In this document: piece by piece, positions 8,762 through 17,949 of the stretch | Position numbering within the stretch: position 1 is the first letter of the stretch | Layout of the letters: every line of letters begins with the position of its first letter | Position numbers and translations under genes: made by a program | Notes under the pieces: generated by a model | Databases searched by the model: none | Told to the model about the DNA's origin: nothing | What the model saw: only the letters and a program-made list of their open reading frames with translations | From: Paenibacillus xylanilyticus | Lineage (GTDB): Bacteria; Bacillota; Bacilli; Paenibacillales; Paenibacillaceae | Length of the DNA stretch: 64,000 nucleotides | Direction: 5' to 3' | Assembly: GCF_009664365.1 (NCBI RefSeq) | Contig: NZ_CP044310.1 | Location: 5,891,501-5,955,500 of the forward strand

Positions 8762-10165
8762 TTATACCAGTGTTTTAGCTTTCTCCACTGCCTCTTCAAT
8801 CGTACCCACGAAGAGGAATGCTGCTTCCGGCAGATCGTCATGCTTGCCTTCGAGAATCTCTTTAAAGCTGCGCACCGTTTCTTTAACCGGAACGTATTTA
8901 CCCGGAATACCGTTAAATGCTTCAGCAACGTGGAAAGGCTGGGACAAGAAACGTTGAATTTTACGAGCACGGTAAACGAGCGCTCTGTCTTCTTCACTGA
9001 GCTCGTCCATACCCAGGATCGCAATGATATCCTGCAGCTCATTATAACGCGCCAAGATGCGTTTAACGCCTTGAGCTACGCTATAGTGTTCTTCACCTAC
9101 AACTTCTGGTGCCAAGATCCGGGAGCTGGATGCGAGTGGATCTACCGCAGGGTAGATACCCATCTCGGAAATTTTACGCTCCAGGTTCGTTGTTGCATCC
9201 AAGTGAGCAAACGTTGTTGCAGGAGCCGGATCCGTATAGTCATCCGCAGGTACGTAGATCGCCTGGATAGATGTAACCGATCCTTTTTTCGTGGAAGTGA
9301 TACGCTCTTGCAATTGACCCATTTCTGTTGCCAGCGTAGGCTGGTAACCTACCGCGGAAGGCATACGTCCGAGCAAGGCAGATACTTCTGAACCCGCTTG
9401 GGTGAAACGGAAGATGTTATCGATAAAGAGCAACACGTCACGGCCTTCTTCATCACGGAAATATTCCGCCATTGTCAGACCTGTGAGGGCTACACGAAGA
9501 CGTGCGCCTGGAGGCTCGTTCATTTGTCCGAAGACCATTGCTGTTTTGTTGATAACGCCGGAATCACTCATCTCGTGATACAAGTCGTTACCTTCACGTG
9601 TACGCTCACCAACACCCGCGAATACGGAGATACCACCGTGCTCTTGTGCAATGTTGTTGATCAATTCTTGAATAGTAACGGTTTTACCTACACCGGCACC
9701 ACCGAACAAACCGATTTTACCACCTTTGGCGTAAGGAGCCAGCAAGTCGATAACTTTGATACCTGTCTCCAGCATTTCTGCTTGAGTCGTCAGTTCATCG
9801 AATGCAGGAGCAGAGCGGTGAATCGGGTTTTTATGTTCAGCAGCAACAGTACCGCCAGTATCAATCGCTTCGCCAAGTACGTTAAATACACGACCCAGTG
9901 TCGCTTCCCCAACAGGTACAGAGATTGGAGCTCCTGTATCTACTGCTTCCATACCACGTACGAGACCGTCCGTGGAGGACATCGCGATACAACGTACCCG
10001 GTTGTCACCCAGATGTTTCGAAGCTTCGAGTGTAAGACTTACACTTACGCCGCTTTCGGTTACTGTAGTGATCGTAATGGCATTGAGGATTTCCGGCAGA
10101 CCGCCGCGTTCAAACTCGACGTCAACAACCGGACCCATGATGCTCACAACGCGTCCTTTGTTCAT
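8762..10165 (-). CDS. atpD: ATP synthase F1 subunit beta
   Basis: A 467-residue catalytic subunit with the Walker A loop GGAGVGKTVTIQEL near residue 155, the GVGERTREGNDLYHEM motif with the catalytic glutamate, and ALLGRMPSAVGYQPTL. Length is normal. It binds and hydrolyses or makes ATP at the alpha-beta interface. The ribosome binding site GGAGGGG precedes the ATG. Confidence 0.98.
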   Translation of the reverse strand: MNKGRVVSIMGPVVDVEFERGGLPEILNAITITTVTESGVSVSLTLEASKHLGDNRVRCIAMSSTDGLVRGMEAVDTGAPISVPVGEATLGRVFNVLGEAIDTGGTVAAEHKNPIHRSAPAFDELTTQAEMLETGIKVIDLLAPYAKGGKIGLFGGAGVGKTVTIQELINNIAQEHGGISVFAGVGERTREGNDLYHEMSDSGVINKTAMVFGQMNEPPGARLRVALTGLTMAEYFRDEEGRDVLLFIDNIFRFTQAGSEVSALLGRMPSAVGYQPTLATEMGQLQERITSTKKGSVTSIQAIYVPADDYTDPAPATTFAHLDATTNLERKISEMGIYPAVDPLASSSRILAPEVVGEEHYSVAQGVKRILARYNELQDIIAILGMDELSEEDRALVYRARKIQRFLSQPFHVAEAFNGIPGKYVPVKETVRSFKEILEGKHDDLPEAAFLFVGTIEEAVEKAKTLV

Positions 10166-10260
10166 CTTAACGTTCCCCTCCTACAAGCCTGCTACTTTGA
10201 CAAAAATAAAGTTCCGTTCGTTTATCTTTGCAGTGCAAGCCTTCATTAAATAAATAACGG

Positions 10261-11133
10261 TTAGCCTTGTGCTGCGTTGGCACCTGCCACAATTTCCGTA
10301 ATCTCCTGCGTGATCGCTGCTTGACGGGCACGGTTGTAAGTCAATGACAAATCATTAATGAGTTTGGATGCATTTTTGGTTGCATTACCCATCGCCGTCA
10401 TTTTCGCGCCCAACTCACTCGCCTTACCGTTCAGAAGCGCACCGTAGATCAATGTCTCCGCATAACGCGGAAGCAGAACCTCCAGTACAGCCTCGGCTGA
10501 CGGTTCGTACTCGTAGCTTGCAGTTGGTCCATTCGCAGCAGATACCTCAGGTGTATCCATAGGAAGAAGACGTTCTACCGTAGGAATCTGGGTCAACGCA
10601 TTTACAAAGCGGTTATAACAAATGTACAATTCATCAAATTCAGCCAGTTCAAATCCACGAACAGCTTCGTGTGCGATGGATTTGATATCTGCAAATGAAG
10701 GCGAATCCGACAGATCCGTTGTCGTGGAAGCCATCGCAATCTCACGGCGTCTGAAGTAATCGCGTCCCTTACGTCCGATTACGAACAACTCATAATCATT
10801 CTGTGAGTTATGGCGTTCTTTCAGTGTCTGGTTAACCTGACGCAGAATATTCGCATTGTATCCACCTGCAAGTCCGCGGTCCGATGTAATGATTAGATAA
10901 GCTGTCTTTTTGACCGGACGGCTCTCTAGCATCGGATGCTGGATGCCTTGCGTGCTGGATGCAATACTAGCCACAACTTCTTTCAGTTTCTCCGAATAAG
11001 GACGGGCTGCCTCAGCTTTTTCCTGCGCTTTACGCAGTTTTGCAGCTGCAACCATCTCCATTGCTTTGGTGATCTGCTTGGTGCTCTGTACGCTTTTAAT
11101 TTGCCGCTTAATTTCGCGCATGCCTTTTGCCAT
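10261..11133 (-). CDS. atpG: ATP synthase F1 subunit gamma
   Basis: A 290-residue central stalk subunit. It starts MAKGMREIKRQIKSVQSTKQ and ends in the conserved NRARQAAITQEITEIVAGANA helix, which together form the coiled coil inside the alpha-beta hexamer. It contains SDRGLAGGYNANI. Normal length. It is separated from atpA by 171 nt that hold a hairpin array, an unusually long gap for this operon. Confidence 0.98.
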   Translation of the reverse strand: MAKGMREIKRQIKSVQSTKQITKAMEMVAAAKLRKAQEKAEAARPYSEKLKEVVASIASSTQGIQHPMLESRPVKKTAYLIITSDRGLAGGYNANILRQVNQTLKERHNSQNDYELFVIGRKGRDYFRRREIAMASTTTDLSDSPSFADIKSIAHEAVRGFELAEFDELYICYNRFVNALTQIPTVERLLPMDTPEVSAANGPTASYEYEPSAEAVLEVLLPRYAETLIYGALLNGKASELGAKMTAMGNATKNASKLINDLSLTYNRARQAAITQEITEIVAGANAAQG

Positions 11134-11149
11134 GATTTCACCACCTCAA

Positions 11150-11250
11150 AACTTTGGCGGAGCCAAAGTTACTTCGTAAGCATCAACACAAGTTTTGACG
11201 TAGTCAAAACTACTTCGTAAGCATTATCTTACTTTGAAAGCATCAAAGTT
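11150..11250. repeat. Three-hairpin tandem repeat between atpA and atpG
   Basis: Plus-strand reading: hairpin 1 at 11150-11170 (AACTTTGGC/GCCAAAGTT, 3-nt loop), hairpin 2 at 11191-11211 (AGTTTTGAC/GTCAAAACT, 3-nt loop), hairpin 3 at 11231-11249 (ACTTTGA/TCAAAGT, loop AAGCA). Hairpins 1 and 2 are each followed by the identical 14-mer TACTTCGTAAGCAT (11170-11183 and 11211-11224), a 41-nt period. Stem sequences differ between units yet each stem pairs perfectly, so structure appears conserved. It lies in the operon transcript, just before the atpG ribosome binding site. Confidence 0.8.
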
Positions 11251-11304
11251 TTACATGCAGACATGCGGAATCGGTTAAACAACTCCGCAGCTGCAATCAT
11301 CTAT

Positions 11305-12819
11305 TTAGACAGAGACAGCGAAGCTCTTTCTGAACTTCTCGATTGCACCTTTCAGTGCATTTTCGTTGTCTGCAGTCAATTCTTTTGTATCACGGATGGA
11401 CCCGAGAATTTCCGGATGGTTGCTCTCCATGAACGCAAGGAACTCACGCTCAAAGCGAGTAACGTCACCTGTTGGAATTTCATCCAGGAATCCTTTAACC
11501 GCTGTATACAAGCTCACAACCTGCTGTTCAACAGGCAGAGGCTGGTTTACACCCTGCTTCAGGATTTCCATCATGCGGGCACCACGATTCAGGCGGGCCT
11601 GAGTCGCTTTGTCCAGATCGGAGCCGAACTGGGAGAACGCTTGAAGCTCACGATATTGAGCGAGGTCGAGACGCAGGGAACCTGCAACCTTTTTCATCGC
11701 TTTGATCTGAGCAGAACCACCGACACGGGATACGGAAATACCTACGTTGATCGCCGGGCGTTGTCCAGCATTGAACAAGTCGGCTTCAAGGAAGATTTGT
11801 CCGTCTGTGATCGAGATTACGTTCGTCGGGATGTAAGCAGATACGTCGGAAGCCTGTGTTTCAATGAATGGCAGAGCGGTTAAAGAACCACCACCAAGTT
11901 CATCATTCAGCTTCGCTGCACGCTCCAGCAAACGGGAGTGCAGATAGAATACGTCACCCGGATATGCCTCACGGCCCGGAGGACGACGAAGCAGCAAGGA
12001 GAGCTCACGGTATGCTGCCGCTTGTTTAGTCAAGTCATCATAGATAACGAGAACGTGCTCGCCTTTGTACATGAAGTACTCACCCATTGAACAACCGGAG
12101 TAAGGTGCAATGTACAAGAGCGGGGATGGATCAGATGCTGCTGCAGTTACGACGATTGTGTACTCCATTGCGCCTTTACGACGAAGAGTTTCCACAACTT
12201 GAGCAACCGTAGATTGCTTCTGACCGATAGCAACGTAGATACACTTCATGCCGCTGCCTTTTTGGTTCAGGATAGCATCGATTGCGATCGATGTTTTACC
12301 TGTTTGACGGTCACCGATGATCAACTCACGTTGTCCGCGACCGATTGGAACCATTGCGTCAATCGCTTTGATACCAGTTTGCATTGGCTCATGAACCGAT
12401 TTACGATCCATAACGCCTGGTGCTTTACCTTCAACCGGACGGAATTCCGTTGTAGCGATTGGCCCTTTGCCATCTACAGGAATACCGAGCGGGTTCACAA
12501 CGCGTCCAATCAATGCTTCGCCAACCGGCACTTGCATGATTTGACCTGTACGTTTTACTTGGTCGCCTTCACGGATGTCAGAGTAAGGTCCCAGGATAAC
12601 GACACCGACATTGCTCTCTTCCACGTTCATGGCGAGGCCCATAACACCGCTTGGGAATTCAACCAACTCGTTGGACATGACATTCTCAAGTCCGTATACA
12701 CGGGCGATACCGTCACCCACCTCAATAACCGTCCCGACTTCGACTACATCGATATCGTTCTTGTATTGTTCGATCTGGCTCTTAATTAATGTACTGATTT
12801 CTTCTGGTTTGATACTCAA
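11305..12819 (-). CDS. atpA: ATP synthase F1 subunit alpha
   Basis: A 504-residue regulatory nucleotide-binding subunit. It has the Walker A motif GDRQTGKTSIAIDAI near residue 170, the ALPFIETQASDVSAYIPTNVISITDGQ segment and the SVSRVGGSAQ motif carrying the arginine finger region. Normal length. The start MSIKPEEISTLIK is 16 nt downstream of atpH. Confidence 0.98.
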   Translation of the reverse strand: MSIKPEEISTLIKSQIEQYKNDIDVVEVGTVIEVGDGIARVYGLENVMSNELVEFPSGVMGLAMNVEESNVGVVILGPYSDIREGDQVKRTGQIMQVPVGEALIGRVVNPLGIPVDGKGPIATTEFRPVEGKAPGVMDRKSVHEPMQTGIKAIDAMVPIGRGQRELIIGDRQTGKTSIAIDAILNQKGSGMKCIYVAIGQKQSTVAQVVETLRRKGAMEYTIVVTAAASDPSPLLYIAPYSGCSMGEYFMYKGEHVLVIYDDLTKQAAAYRELSLLLRRPPGREAYPGDVFYLHSRLLERAAKLNDELGGGSLTALPFIETQASDVSAYIPTNVISITDGQIFLEADLFNAGQRPAINVGISVSRVGGSAQIKAMKKVAGSLRLDLAQYRELQAFSQFGSDLDKATQARLNRGARMMEILKQGVNQPLPVEQQVVSLYTAVKGFLDEIPTGDVTRFEREFLAFMESNHPEILGSIRDTKELTADNENALKGAIEKFRKSFAVSV

Positions 12820-12835
12820 GTGTCCTCACCCCAAT

Positions 12836-13384
12836 CTACTGTACTCGTCTGTTAAAAGACTGCTCAAGACGTTCGAGCTTGCCAGCCAAGCTGCCGTCAT
12901 AGATCGTATCGCCAATGGCGACTTTCAATCCGCCCAGCAGAGTCGAATCGACAATGTTCTCGATACGGATCTTTTTATTCACACGGCCTCCGAATTCACG
13001 GGCTACCGCTTCTTTTTCTTCATCATTCAATGCATAAGTCGAGTAAACACGGGCATCGGCAATGCCGAGCGAGTCGCCCTCGATCTTCAGATAATCACTC
13101 AAAAGAGCTTCCAGCAGTTCAACACGGCCACGCTCAATCAGGAGCAGAACCGTACGCAGAACAGGTTCGGACACTTTGCCTTCAAGGCTCGCTTGGAGCA
13201 CGTTCCGTTTGGCTTCATCAGAGATGTTCGGAGATACGATGAACTTGATGATCTCGGTATCCCCAGTCAATCCACTGACAACCGCACGCAACTCCTGTTC
13301 AACTTCAAGTACCTGCTGCTGCTGGAGAGCGACTTCGAACAATGCTTTCGCATAACGCTTGGCAACAATCGTATCGCGGCTCAT
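12836..13384 (-). CDS. atpH: ATP synthase F1 subunit delta
   Basis: A 182-residue peripheral stalk subunit (OSCP fold) linking the b subunits to the top of the alpha-beta hexamer. It starts MSRDTIVAKRYAKALFEVAL, ends with DGSLAGKLERLEQSF and has the VDSTLLGGLKVAIGD motif. Its start overlaps the atpF stop by 4 nt (ATGA), indicating translational coupling. Confidence 0.97.
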   Translation of the reverse strand: MSRDTIVAKRYAKALFEVALQQQQVLEVEQELRAVVSGLTGDTEIIKFIVSPNISDEAKRNVLQASLEGKVSEPVLRTVLLLIERGRVELLEALLSDYLKIEGDSLGIADARVYSTYALNDEEKEAVAREFGGRVNKKIRIENIVDSTLLGGLKVAIGDTIYDGSLAGKLERLEQSFNRRVQ

Positions 13385-13878
13385 TGTCGGCCCCCTACCT
13401 CATTGAGGTATTGGTTCACAAGCTCTTCTTGTGCTGGACCGTTCTCAACTTCTTTTTTGATCAATTTGGAAGCAATCTGAACGGAAGCTGTACCCAGTTC
13501 GCTGCGAAGCGCTGCAACTGCTTTGTTCTTCTCGCTTTCAATTTCACGTACCGCATCGTCTTTCAGACGATTAGCTTCAGCTTTTGCGTCAGCCAGAATT
13601 GACTCAGCCTGTTTGCCGCCCGTTTGTTTGGACTGTTCAATGATGTCGTGAGCTTCCTTGCGCGCTTGCTCCAGAGCTTGTTTTTGTTCCTCCACATAGG
13701 CAATGGCCTGTTCCCGAGTCTGAGCAGCCTCATTCATCTGCGTCAGCACGAGTTCGCGACGTTTTTCCATGATGGAGAACAAAGGACCGAAAGCATAACG
13801 GCTAAGCAGCCAATATAAAATTGCAAATGCGATAATCGCAAGAAGCGTATTTTCCCATACGAAACTCAATCTGTTCAC
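13381..13878 (-). CDS. atpF: ATP synthase F0 subunit b
   Basis: A 165-residue protein with one N-terminal membrane helix (about residues 8-27) and a long charged coiled-coil rich in Glu, Lys and Ala that forms the peripheral stalk dimer. The motif FGPLFSIMEKRRELV follows the membrane helix as in other b subunits. It overlaps atpH by 4 nt. Confidence 0.96.
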   Translation of the reverse strand: MNRLSFVWENTLLAIIAFAILYWLLSRYAFGPLFSIMEKRRELVLTQMNEAAQTREQAIAYVEEQKQALEQARKEAHDIIEQSKQTGGKQAESILADAKAEANRLKDDAVREIESEKNKAVAALRSELGTASVQIASKLIKKEVENGPAQEELVNQYLNEVGGRQ

Positions 13879-13983
13879 TCCTTCCTGGAGGTATCCTTGA
13901 AACGTTCATCCGCATGAACGGACATTACCTAAAAAGAAGGCGCGGATGGCTATGGCCTTCCCCGCCAAACCTTATCAATTTAA

Positions 13984-14208
13984 TTAAGCCGCACCGTAGA
14001 ACATGAACGCGAGTACCACACCGATGATCGGCAATACCTCGATCAGACCTACCCCGATAAACATTGTTGTTTGAAGAGTGGATTTTGCTTCCGGTTGACG
14101 GGCAATTCCTTCTACTGTCTTGCTGATTACCATACCGTTACCGATACCTGCGCCAAACGCGCCCAGTCCTGCAACAATTGCTGCTGCGATTAATGCCATT
14201 GCTCCCAT
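13984..14208 (-). CDS. atpE: ATP synthase F0 subunit c
   Basis: A 74-residue proteolipid with two membrane helices. Helix 1 is glycine- and alanine-rich (AGLGAFGAGIGNG), the loop is ARQPEA, and helix 2 carries the ion-binding glutamate in GVGLIEVLPIIGVVLAF. No extra Gln or Ser/Thr ligand typical of sodium-type rings is seen, so proton coupling is inferred. The ATG at 14206-14208 is chosen because AAGGAGG lies 8 nt before it; an in-frame start 10 codons upstream lacks this. Confidence 0.97.
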   Translation of the reverse strand: MGAMALIAAAIVAGLGAFGAGIGNGMVISKTVEGIARQPEAKSTLQTTMFIGVGLIEVLPIIGVVLAFMFYGAA

Positions 14209-14286
14209 TTGTATATCCTCCTTAAAATTATAAATCAAATTTTTTATTGTTCAGCCTGGTGAAGAAATCTTCGTAGGGCTTGGAAC

Positions 14287-15105
14287 TTAATGTTCGTCGT
14301 GCGTCTCGATGCTCTGTGAAATGTACACCATCATCAAGATTACAAAAACAAATGCCTGGATCGCGCCGATAAAGATACTAAAGCCTTGCCACACCATCAG
14401 CAACGGAATGGCAGCTATTGCGCCAAACACTTTAAACGTGGTCAGCTTCAGGATCGTTGCGATCAGTACCTCACCCGCGAAGATATTGGCGAATAGACGC
14501 ATACCGTGTGTCAGCAGCTTGGATGCCGTTTCAATCAAGTTGATGGGCAAGAACAAGGCGAATGGCTGAAGGTAGTGCTTGAGATAACCTCTCGTGTTGC
14601 GGAACAATCCGAGTCCATGAGATACCATGAACGCAACAAGTGCTAGTCCCATCGTTACCGACAAGTCAGCGGTAGGTGATTTCCACCAAGCCAGCTCAAC
14701 GTGTGGATGTGCTTCAGGATCTTTGGCATGCGCTTCTTCAAACGCATCGACCGCTGTAACGATCGGTTGATTAAACACCTGTGCCTGACTGACCTCTGTA
14801 ACTTCCGTAACTGCCTGGAACGGAAGACCCAGCATGTTACCGACAAAGATGAACATAATCATGGAAAGTGCGAGAGAGATAAAATGTTTCCCTTTCTTCA
14901 TATCCATCGTGCTGGAAATCAGATTGCGGACGAATTCGACTGCCCACTCCATAAAATTTTGCAGCTTGCCGGGGTTCTCAACGGACAATCTCCGTGTAGC
15001 CAGGACAGCAAAAATAAAAACGAGGGCACCTGTAACGACCAACATTAACACAACCGATAGATCCAGTCGAAATCCGCCAAGCATAATAATTGGAGCTTCA
15101 TGCAT
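14287..15105 (-). CDS. atpB: ATP synthase F0 subunit a
   Basis: A 272-residue polytopic membrane protein that forms the proton half-channels beside the c-ring. It has SKLLTHGMRLFANIFAGEVLIA, containing the essential arginine of the a subunit (in HGMRLF), and the C-terminal helix AFVFVILMMVYISQS. The ATG at 15103-15105 follows AAGGGGTGAG and is preferred to an earlier in-frame start. Some loops between about residues 90 and 120 are longer than in E. coli. Confidence 0.96.
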   Translation of the reverse strand: MHEAPIIMLGGFRLDLSVVLMLVVTGALVFIFAVLATRRLSVENPGKLQNFMEWAVEFVRNLISSTMDMKKGKHFISLALSMIMFIFVGNMLGLPFQAVTEVTEVSQAQVFNQPIVTAVDAFEEAHAKDPEAHPHVELAWWKSPTADLSVTMGLALVAFMVSHGLGLFRNTRGYLKHYLQPFALFLPINLIETASKLLTHGMRLFANIFAGEVLIATILKLTTFKVFGAIAAIPLLMVWQGFSIFIGAIQAFVFVILMMVYISQSIETHDEH

Positions 15106-15150
15106 ATTTTTCTCACCCCTTTCTCGACTTGAAAGCTGCAGCACCTAACA

Positions 15151-15528
15151 TCATTCTGCTCTGCGGGAATAGACGATCCCTATAATCAGTAAGGAAAATT
15201 GCGCAATGACCAGACCGCCTGCAACCGCATATGTATTGAAATACTGCGGAAAGCGCATCGATATATATATACCGAGCACTGCGAGTGCCGCTCTTGTCAA
15301 AAATCCCAGGTTCACACGCTTCAAGTTACCTTCTGCCGCATCATCTGACATTTTCCTTACTTTGTAGCCCAGGTAAAATGCATTGATCCAGCTAATTCCT
15401 GTACCCAGGGCCAGTCCCAAAGCAATTGTCTCCACACGTGGCATAAAGGCCGCTGCGAGAAAACAAATCATAAGAAAGTACATGATGGAAACAGTCATCC
15501 ATCTGCGGTATCTGGTTAGTTCACTCAT
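15151..15528 (-). CDS. atpI: ATP synthase subunit I
   Basis: A 125-residue protein with about four hydrophobic segments, of the size of AtpI (Pfam ATP-synt_I), which helps c-ring assembly or magnesium handling. It sits between atpZ and atpB as in other Bacillales. Its start overlaps the atpZ stop by 8 nt. The codon before the ATG is GTG, an equally placed alternative start (15531). Confidence 0.85.
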   Translation of the reverse strand: MSELTRYRRWMTVSIMYFLMICFLAAAFMPRVETIALGLALGTGISWINAFYLGYKVRKMSDDAAEGNLKRVNLGFLTRAALAVLGIYISMRFPQYFNTYAVAGGLVIAQFSLLIIGIVYSRRAE

Positions 15529-15775
15529 CACTTTCCCCCATGAATTTTTTCGCGATAAAGTAGATGCTCACTCCACCTGCCGCCAGAAAAAAGAGAACGC
15601 TTACGGCGATCCATATTCCGTTACCTCCAATGGTCTTGTCCAACCAGGAGCCAGCGTAATATCCGGCAACAGCGAGAACAGCAATCTCGATCCCAAAAGC
15701 TGTCACGAGCCCCATCGCTTTCCATACATTGTTGTCATGGTTACGGGATGAATTTGGTTTGTTCGAATCGGCCAT
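15521..15775 (-). CDS. atpZ: AtpZ/AtpI family membrane protein
   Basis: An 84-residue protein with an Asn-rich polar N-terminus and two membrane helices (about residues 22-42 and 52-72), connected by GYYAGSWLDKTIGG, the pattern of AtpZ proteins. AtpZ is reported to work with AtpI in magnesium or calcium transport linked to the ATP synthase. First gene of the operon; its ATG at 15773-15775 follows AAGGGTGG. A sigma-A-type promoter lies 30 nt upstream. Confidence 0.85.
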   Translation of the reverse strand: MADSNKPNSSRNHDNNVWKAMGLVTAFGIEIAVLAVAGYYAGSWLDKTIGGNGIWIAVSVLFFLAAGGVSIYFIAKKFMGESDE

Positions 15776-15804
15776 TTTCCACGCCACCCTTGCAATCCCA
15801 GTTA

Positions 15805-15834
15805 ATTTTACTGAATGATGAGAGCCTTTGTCAA
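15805..15834 (-). promoter_or_regulatory. Sigma-A promoter of the atp operon
   Basis: On the minus strand TTGACA (15829-15834), an 18-nt spacer, then TAAAAT (15805-15810). It is 30 nt before the atpZ start and downstream of the wecB terminator, so it is the natural promoter for atpZ-atpC. Confidence 0.75.
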
Positions 15835-15868
15835 TTGAATGATTTTAGTGTTTTAAAGGGTAAAACGA

Positions 15869-15902
15869 CGGGTTTACAGGCCCCCGGGAGCCCATAAACC
15901 CG
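15869..15902 (-). terminator. Terminator between wecB and the atp operon
   Basis: CGGGTTTA and TAAACCCG pair around a GC-rich interior that contains CCCGGG. On the minus strand TCGTTTTA follows. It lies about 60 nt after the wecB stop codon and separates it from the atp promoter. Confidence 0.7.
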
Positions 15903-15962
15903 CGTAAACCGTACAGTTTAACTGTATGCTGTACCCTTTATGATTCAGTCAGAAAAAACGAA

Positions 15963-17120
15963 TTATTTTTTGAATTTTCTGTGAAATGATTCCGGACGTT
16001 CACTATTTACGCCAAAATGGTGCAAAATCGCATTGACAATTCTTTCCGATGCATGTCCATCACCGTATGGATTGGCAGCTTGACTCATGCTTGCATACAG
16101 CGTTTCATCTGTAAGCAGAGCTTTGGTCCGTTCATAAACACGTTCCTCATCCGTACCCACCAGTTCCAACGTTCCAGCCTCGATGCCTTCAGGGCGCTCC
16201 GTTGTATCCCGCAGAACCAGCACGGGCACACCAAACGAAGGTGCTTCTTCCTGCAAACCGCCTGAATCGGTCAAAATCAAGTGAGTATGCGGATAAAAGT
16301 TATGCAAATCCACCACGTCTAGTGGATCAATTAATTGAATACGGGGGTGATTCCCCAAAATCGCGTGAGCCGGCTCCTTCACAGCAGGACTTGGATGCAC
16401 CGGGTACACGATGGCAATATCTTCGAACTCGTCGGCAATCCGTTTAACGGCCTGGAAAATGTTACGGTGAGGCTCGCCTTGGGATTCACGGCGGTGAGCT
16501 GTCATCAGCACAAGACGTTTGCCCTGTGCCCATTCAAGTACCGGATGTGTGTAATCCTGCCGTACTGTATATTGAAACACATCAGTTACCGTGTTGCCTG
16601 TGACATAGGTACTAGACTCCGGTTTATTTTCTTTGGCAAGGTTGGAGAACGACCAATCTGTCGGTGCAAAATGCAAGTCTGCAAGTACGCCGGTCAACTG
16701 GCGGTTCATTTCCTCCGGATACGGAGACAGCTTGTTCCACGTACGAAGGCCTGCTTCCACATGGCCCACCTGAATCTGCTGCAGAAACGCTGCATAGCTG
16801 GCTACAAACGTAGTCAGCGTATCCCCGTGAACAAGCACGATGTCGGGTTTTGCTTCGCGCAGTACAGGCTCCAGGCCACCAAGGACACGAATCGTGATTT
16901 CATTCAGCGTTTGGCGATCTTTCATCACGTCCAGATCATAGTCCGGTTGAATATTAAACACTTCCAGAACCTGATCCAGCATTTGACGATGTTGTGCGGT
17001 CACACAGACGATGGATTCGATAGATTCGGGATGTTTCTGAAGTTCCAAAATAAGCGGAGCCATCTTAATGGCTTCCGGACGAACTCCGAATATCGTCATG
17101 ACTTTAATTTTCTTGGACAT
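15963..17120 (-). CDS. wecB: UDP-N-acetylglucosamine 2-epimerase (non-hydrolysing)
   Basis: A 385-residue GT-B-fold enzyme interconverting UDP-GlcNAc and UDP-ManNAc for wall polymers. It begins KVMTIFGVRPEAIKMAPLI and carries VHGDTLTTFV, EAGLRTWN, LMTAHRRES and LTDSGGLQEEAPSFGVPVLVLRDTTERPE, the UDP-binding and catalytic motifs of the WecB/MnaA family. Length is normal. It lies between upp and the atp operon, with 38 nt to upp, so it is probably cotranscribed with upp. The epimerase usually supplies teichoic acid linkage or S-layer-anchoring polysaccharide precursors. Confidence 0.95.
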   Translation of the reverse strand: MSKKIKVMTIFGVRPEAIKMAPLILELQKHPESIESIVCVTAQHRQMLDQVLEVFNIQPDYDLDVMKDRQTLNEITIRVLGGLEPVLREAKPDIVLVHGDTLTTFVASYAAFLQQIQVGHVEAGLRTWNKLSPYPEEMNRQLTGVLADLHFAPTDWSFSNLAKENKPESSTYVTGNTVTDVFQYTVRQDYTHPVLEWAQGKRLVLMTAHRRESQGEPHRNIFQAVKRIADEFEDIAIVYPVHPSPAVKEPAHAILGNHPRIQLIDPLDVVDLHNFYPHTHLILTDSGGLQEEAPSFGVPVLVLRDTTERPEGIEAGTLELVGTDEERVYERTKALLTDETLYASMSQAANPYGDGHASERIVNAILHHFGVNSERPESFHRKFKK

Positions 17121-17158
17121 TCAAACAAAGCCCCTTTTCTATTCAGCATGCAGCATGC

Positions 17159-17788
17159 TTATTTAGTGCCGTACAGACGGTCTCCTGCATCTCCCAATCC
17201 GGGAACGATATAACCATGATCATCCAGACGATCATCCAGTGCAGCCACATAGATGTCCACATCCGGGTGTGCGTCCTGAACTGCTTTTACACCTTCAGGT
17301 GCTGCAACAAGGTTCATCATTTTGATTTGGGTGCAGCCGCGTTTTTTGAGCACGTCAATCGCAGCAATGGCAGATCCGCCAGTTGCCAGCATTGGGTCGA
17401 TAACAATCAGCTCACGCTCCGTAACGTCTGTAGGCAGCTTCGTGTAGTATTCAACAGGTTGCAGTGTTTCCGGGTCACGGAAAAGACCAACATGTCCTAC
17501 TTTTGCCGCAGGAAGCAGTTTAACAACGCCATCCAGCATACCCAGACCTGCGCGCAGGATTGGTACCAGACCAAGCATACGACCAGAGATGACCTTTCCT
17601 TGTGTTTCAGCTACTGGTGTTTGCACATCAATAGATTCGAGCGGAATCTCTCTTGTAATCTCGTACGCCATCAGCGTAGCCACTTCATCCACCAATTCGC
17701 GGAAATCTTTCGTATTCGTACGCATGTCGCGTATAAACGTCAGTTTGTGTTGAATCAAGGGGTGATCACATATTACTAATTTTCCCAT
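17159..17788 (-). CDS. upp: Uracil phosphoribosyltransferase
   Basis: A 209-residue salvage enzyme making UMP from uracil and PRPP. It starts MGKLVICDHPLIQHKLTFIRD and has the PRPP-binding motif VIDPMLATGGSAIAAID (about residues 128-144). The C-terminus YIVPGLGDAGDRLYGTK binds uracil. Length equals that of B. subtilis Upp. Position between glyA and atp is conserved. Its own promoter must lie in the 160 nt upstream, because glyA has a strong terminator. Confidence 0.98.
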   Translation of the reverse strand: MGKLVICDHPLIQHKLTFIRDMRTNTKDFRELVDEVATLMAYEITREIPLESIDVQTPVAETQGKVISGRMLGLVPILRAGLGMLDGVVKLLPAAKVGHVGLFRDPETLQPVEYYTKLPTDVTERELIVIDPMLATGGSAIAAIDVLKKRGCTQIKMMNLVAAPEGVKAVQDAHPDVDIYVAALDDRLDDHGYIVPGLGDAGDRLYGTK

Positions 17789-17949
17789 CTAATTTGTCCC
17801 TCCGGTAAGTTCTTCATGTACAGCATTACCAATAATGCCTAATTATCATTCATAGGCCCGATAAATCCTGTATATTATATCATCACCTACACCGAATTAC
17901 ACCATCAAAGGACATGTAATCATTACAGAAAACCGAATACTATAAAAAT

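Noticed and set aside
9398..10249. 283-codon open frame opposite atpD
   Set aside because: Antisense shadow with biased composition; atpD is certain.
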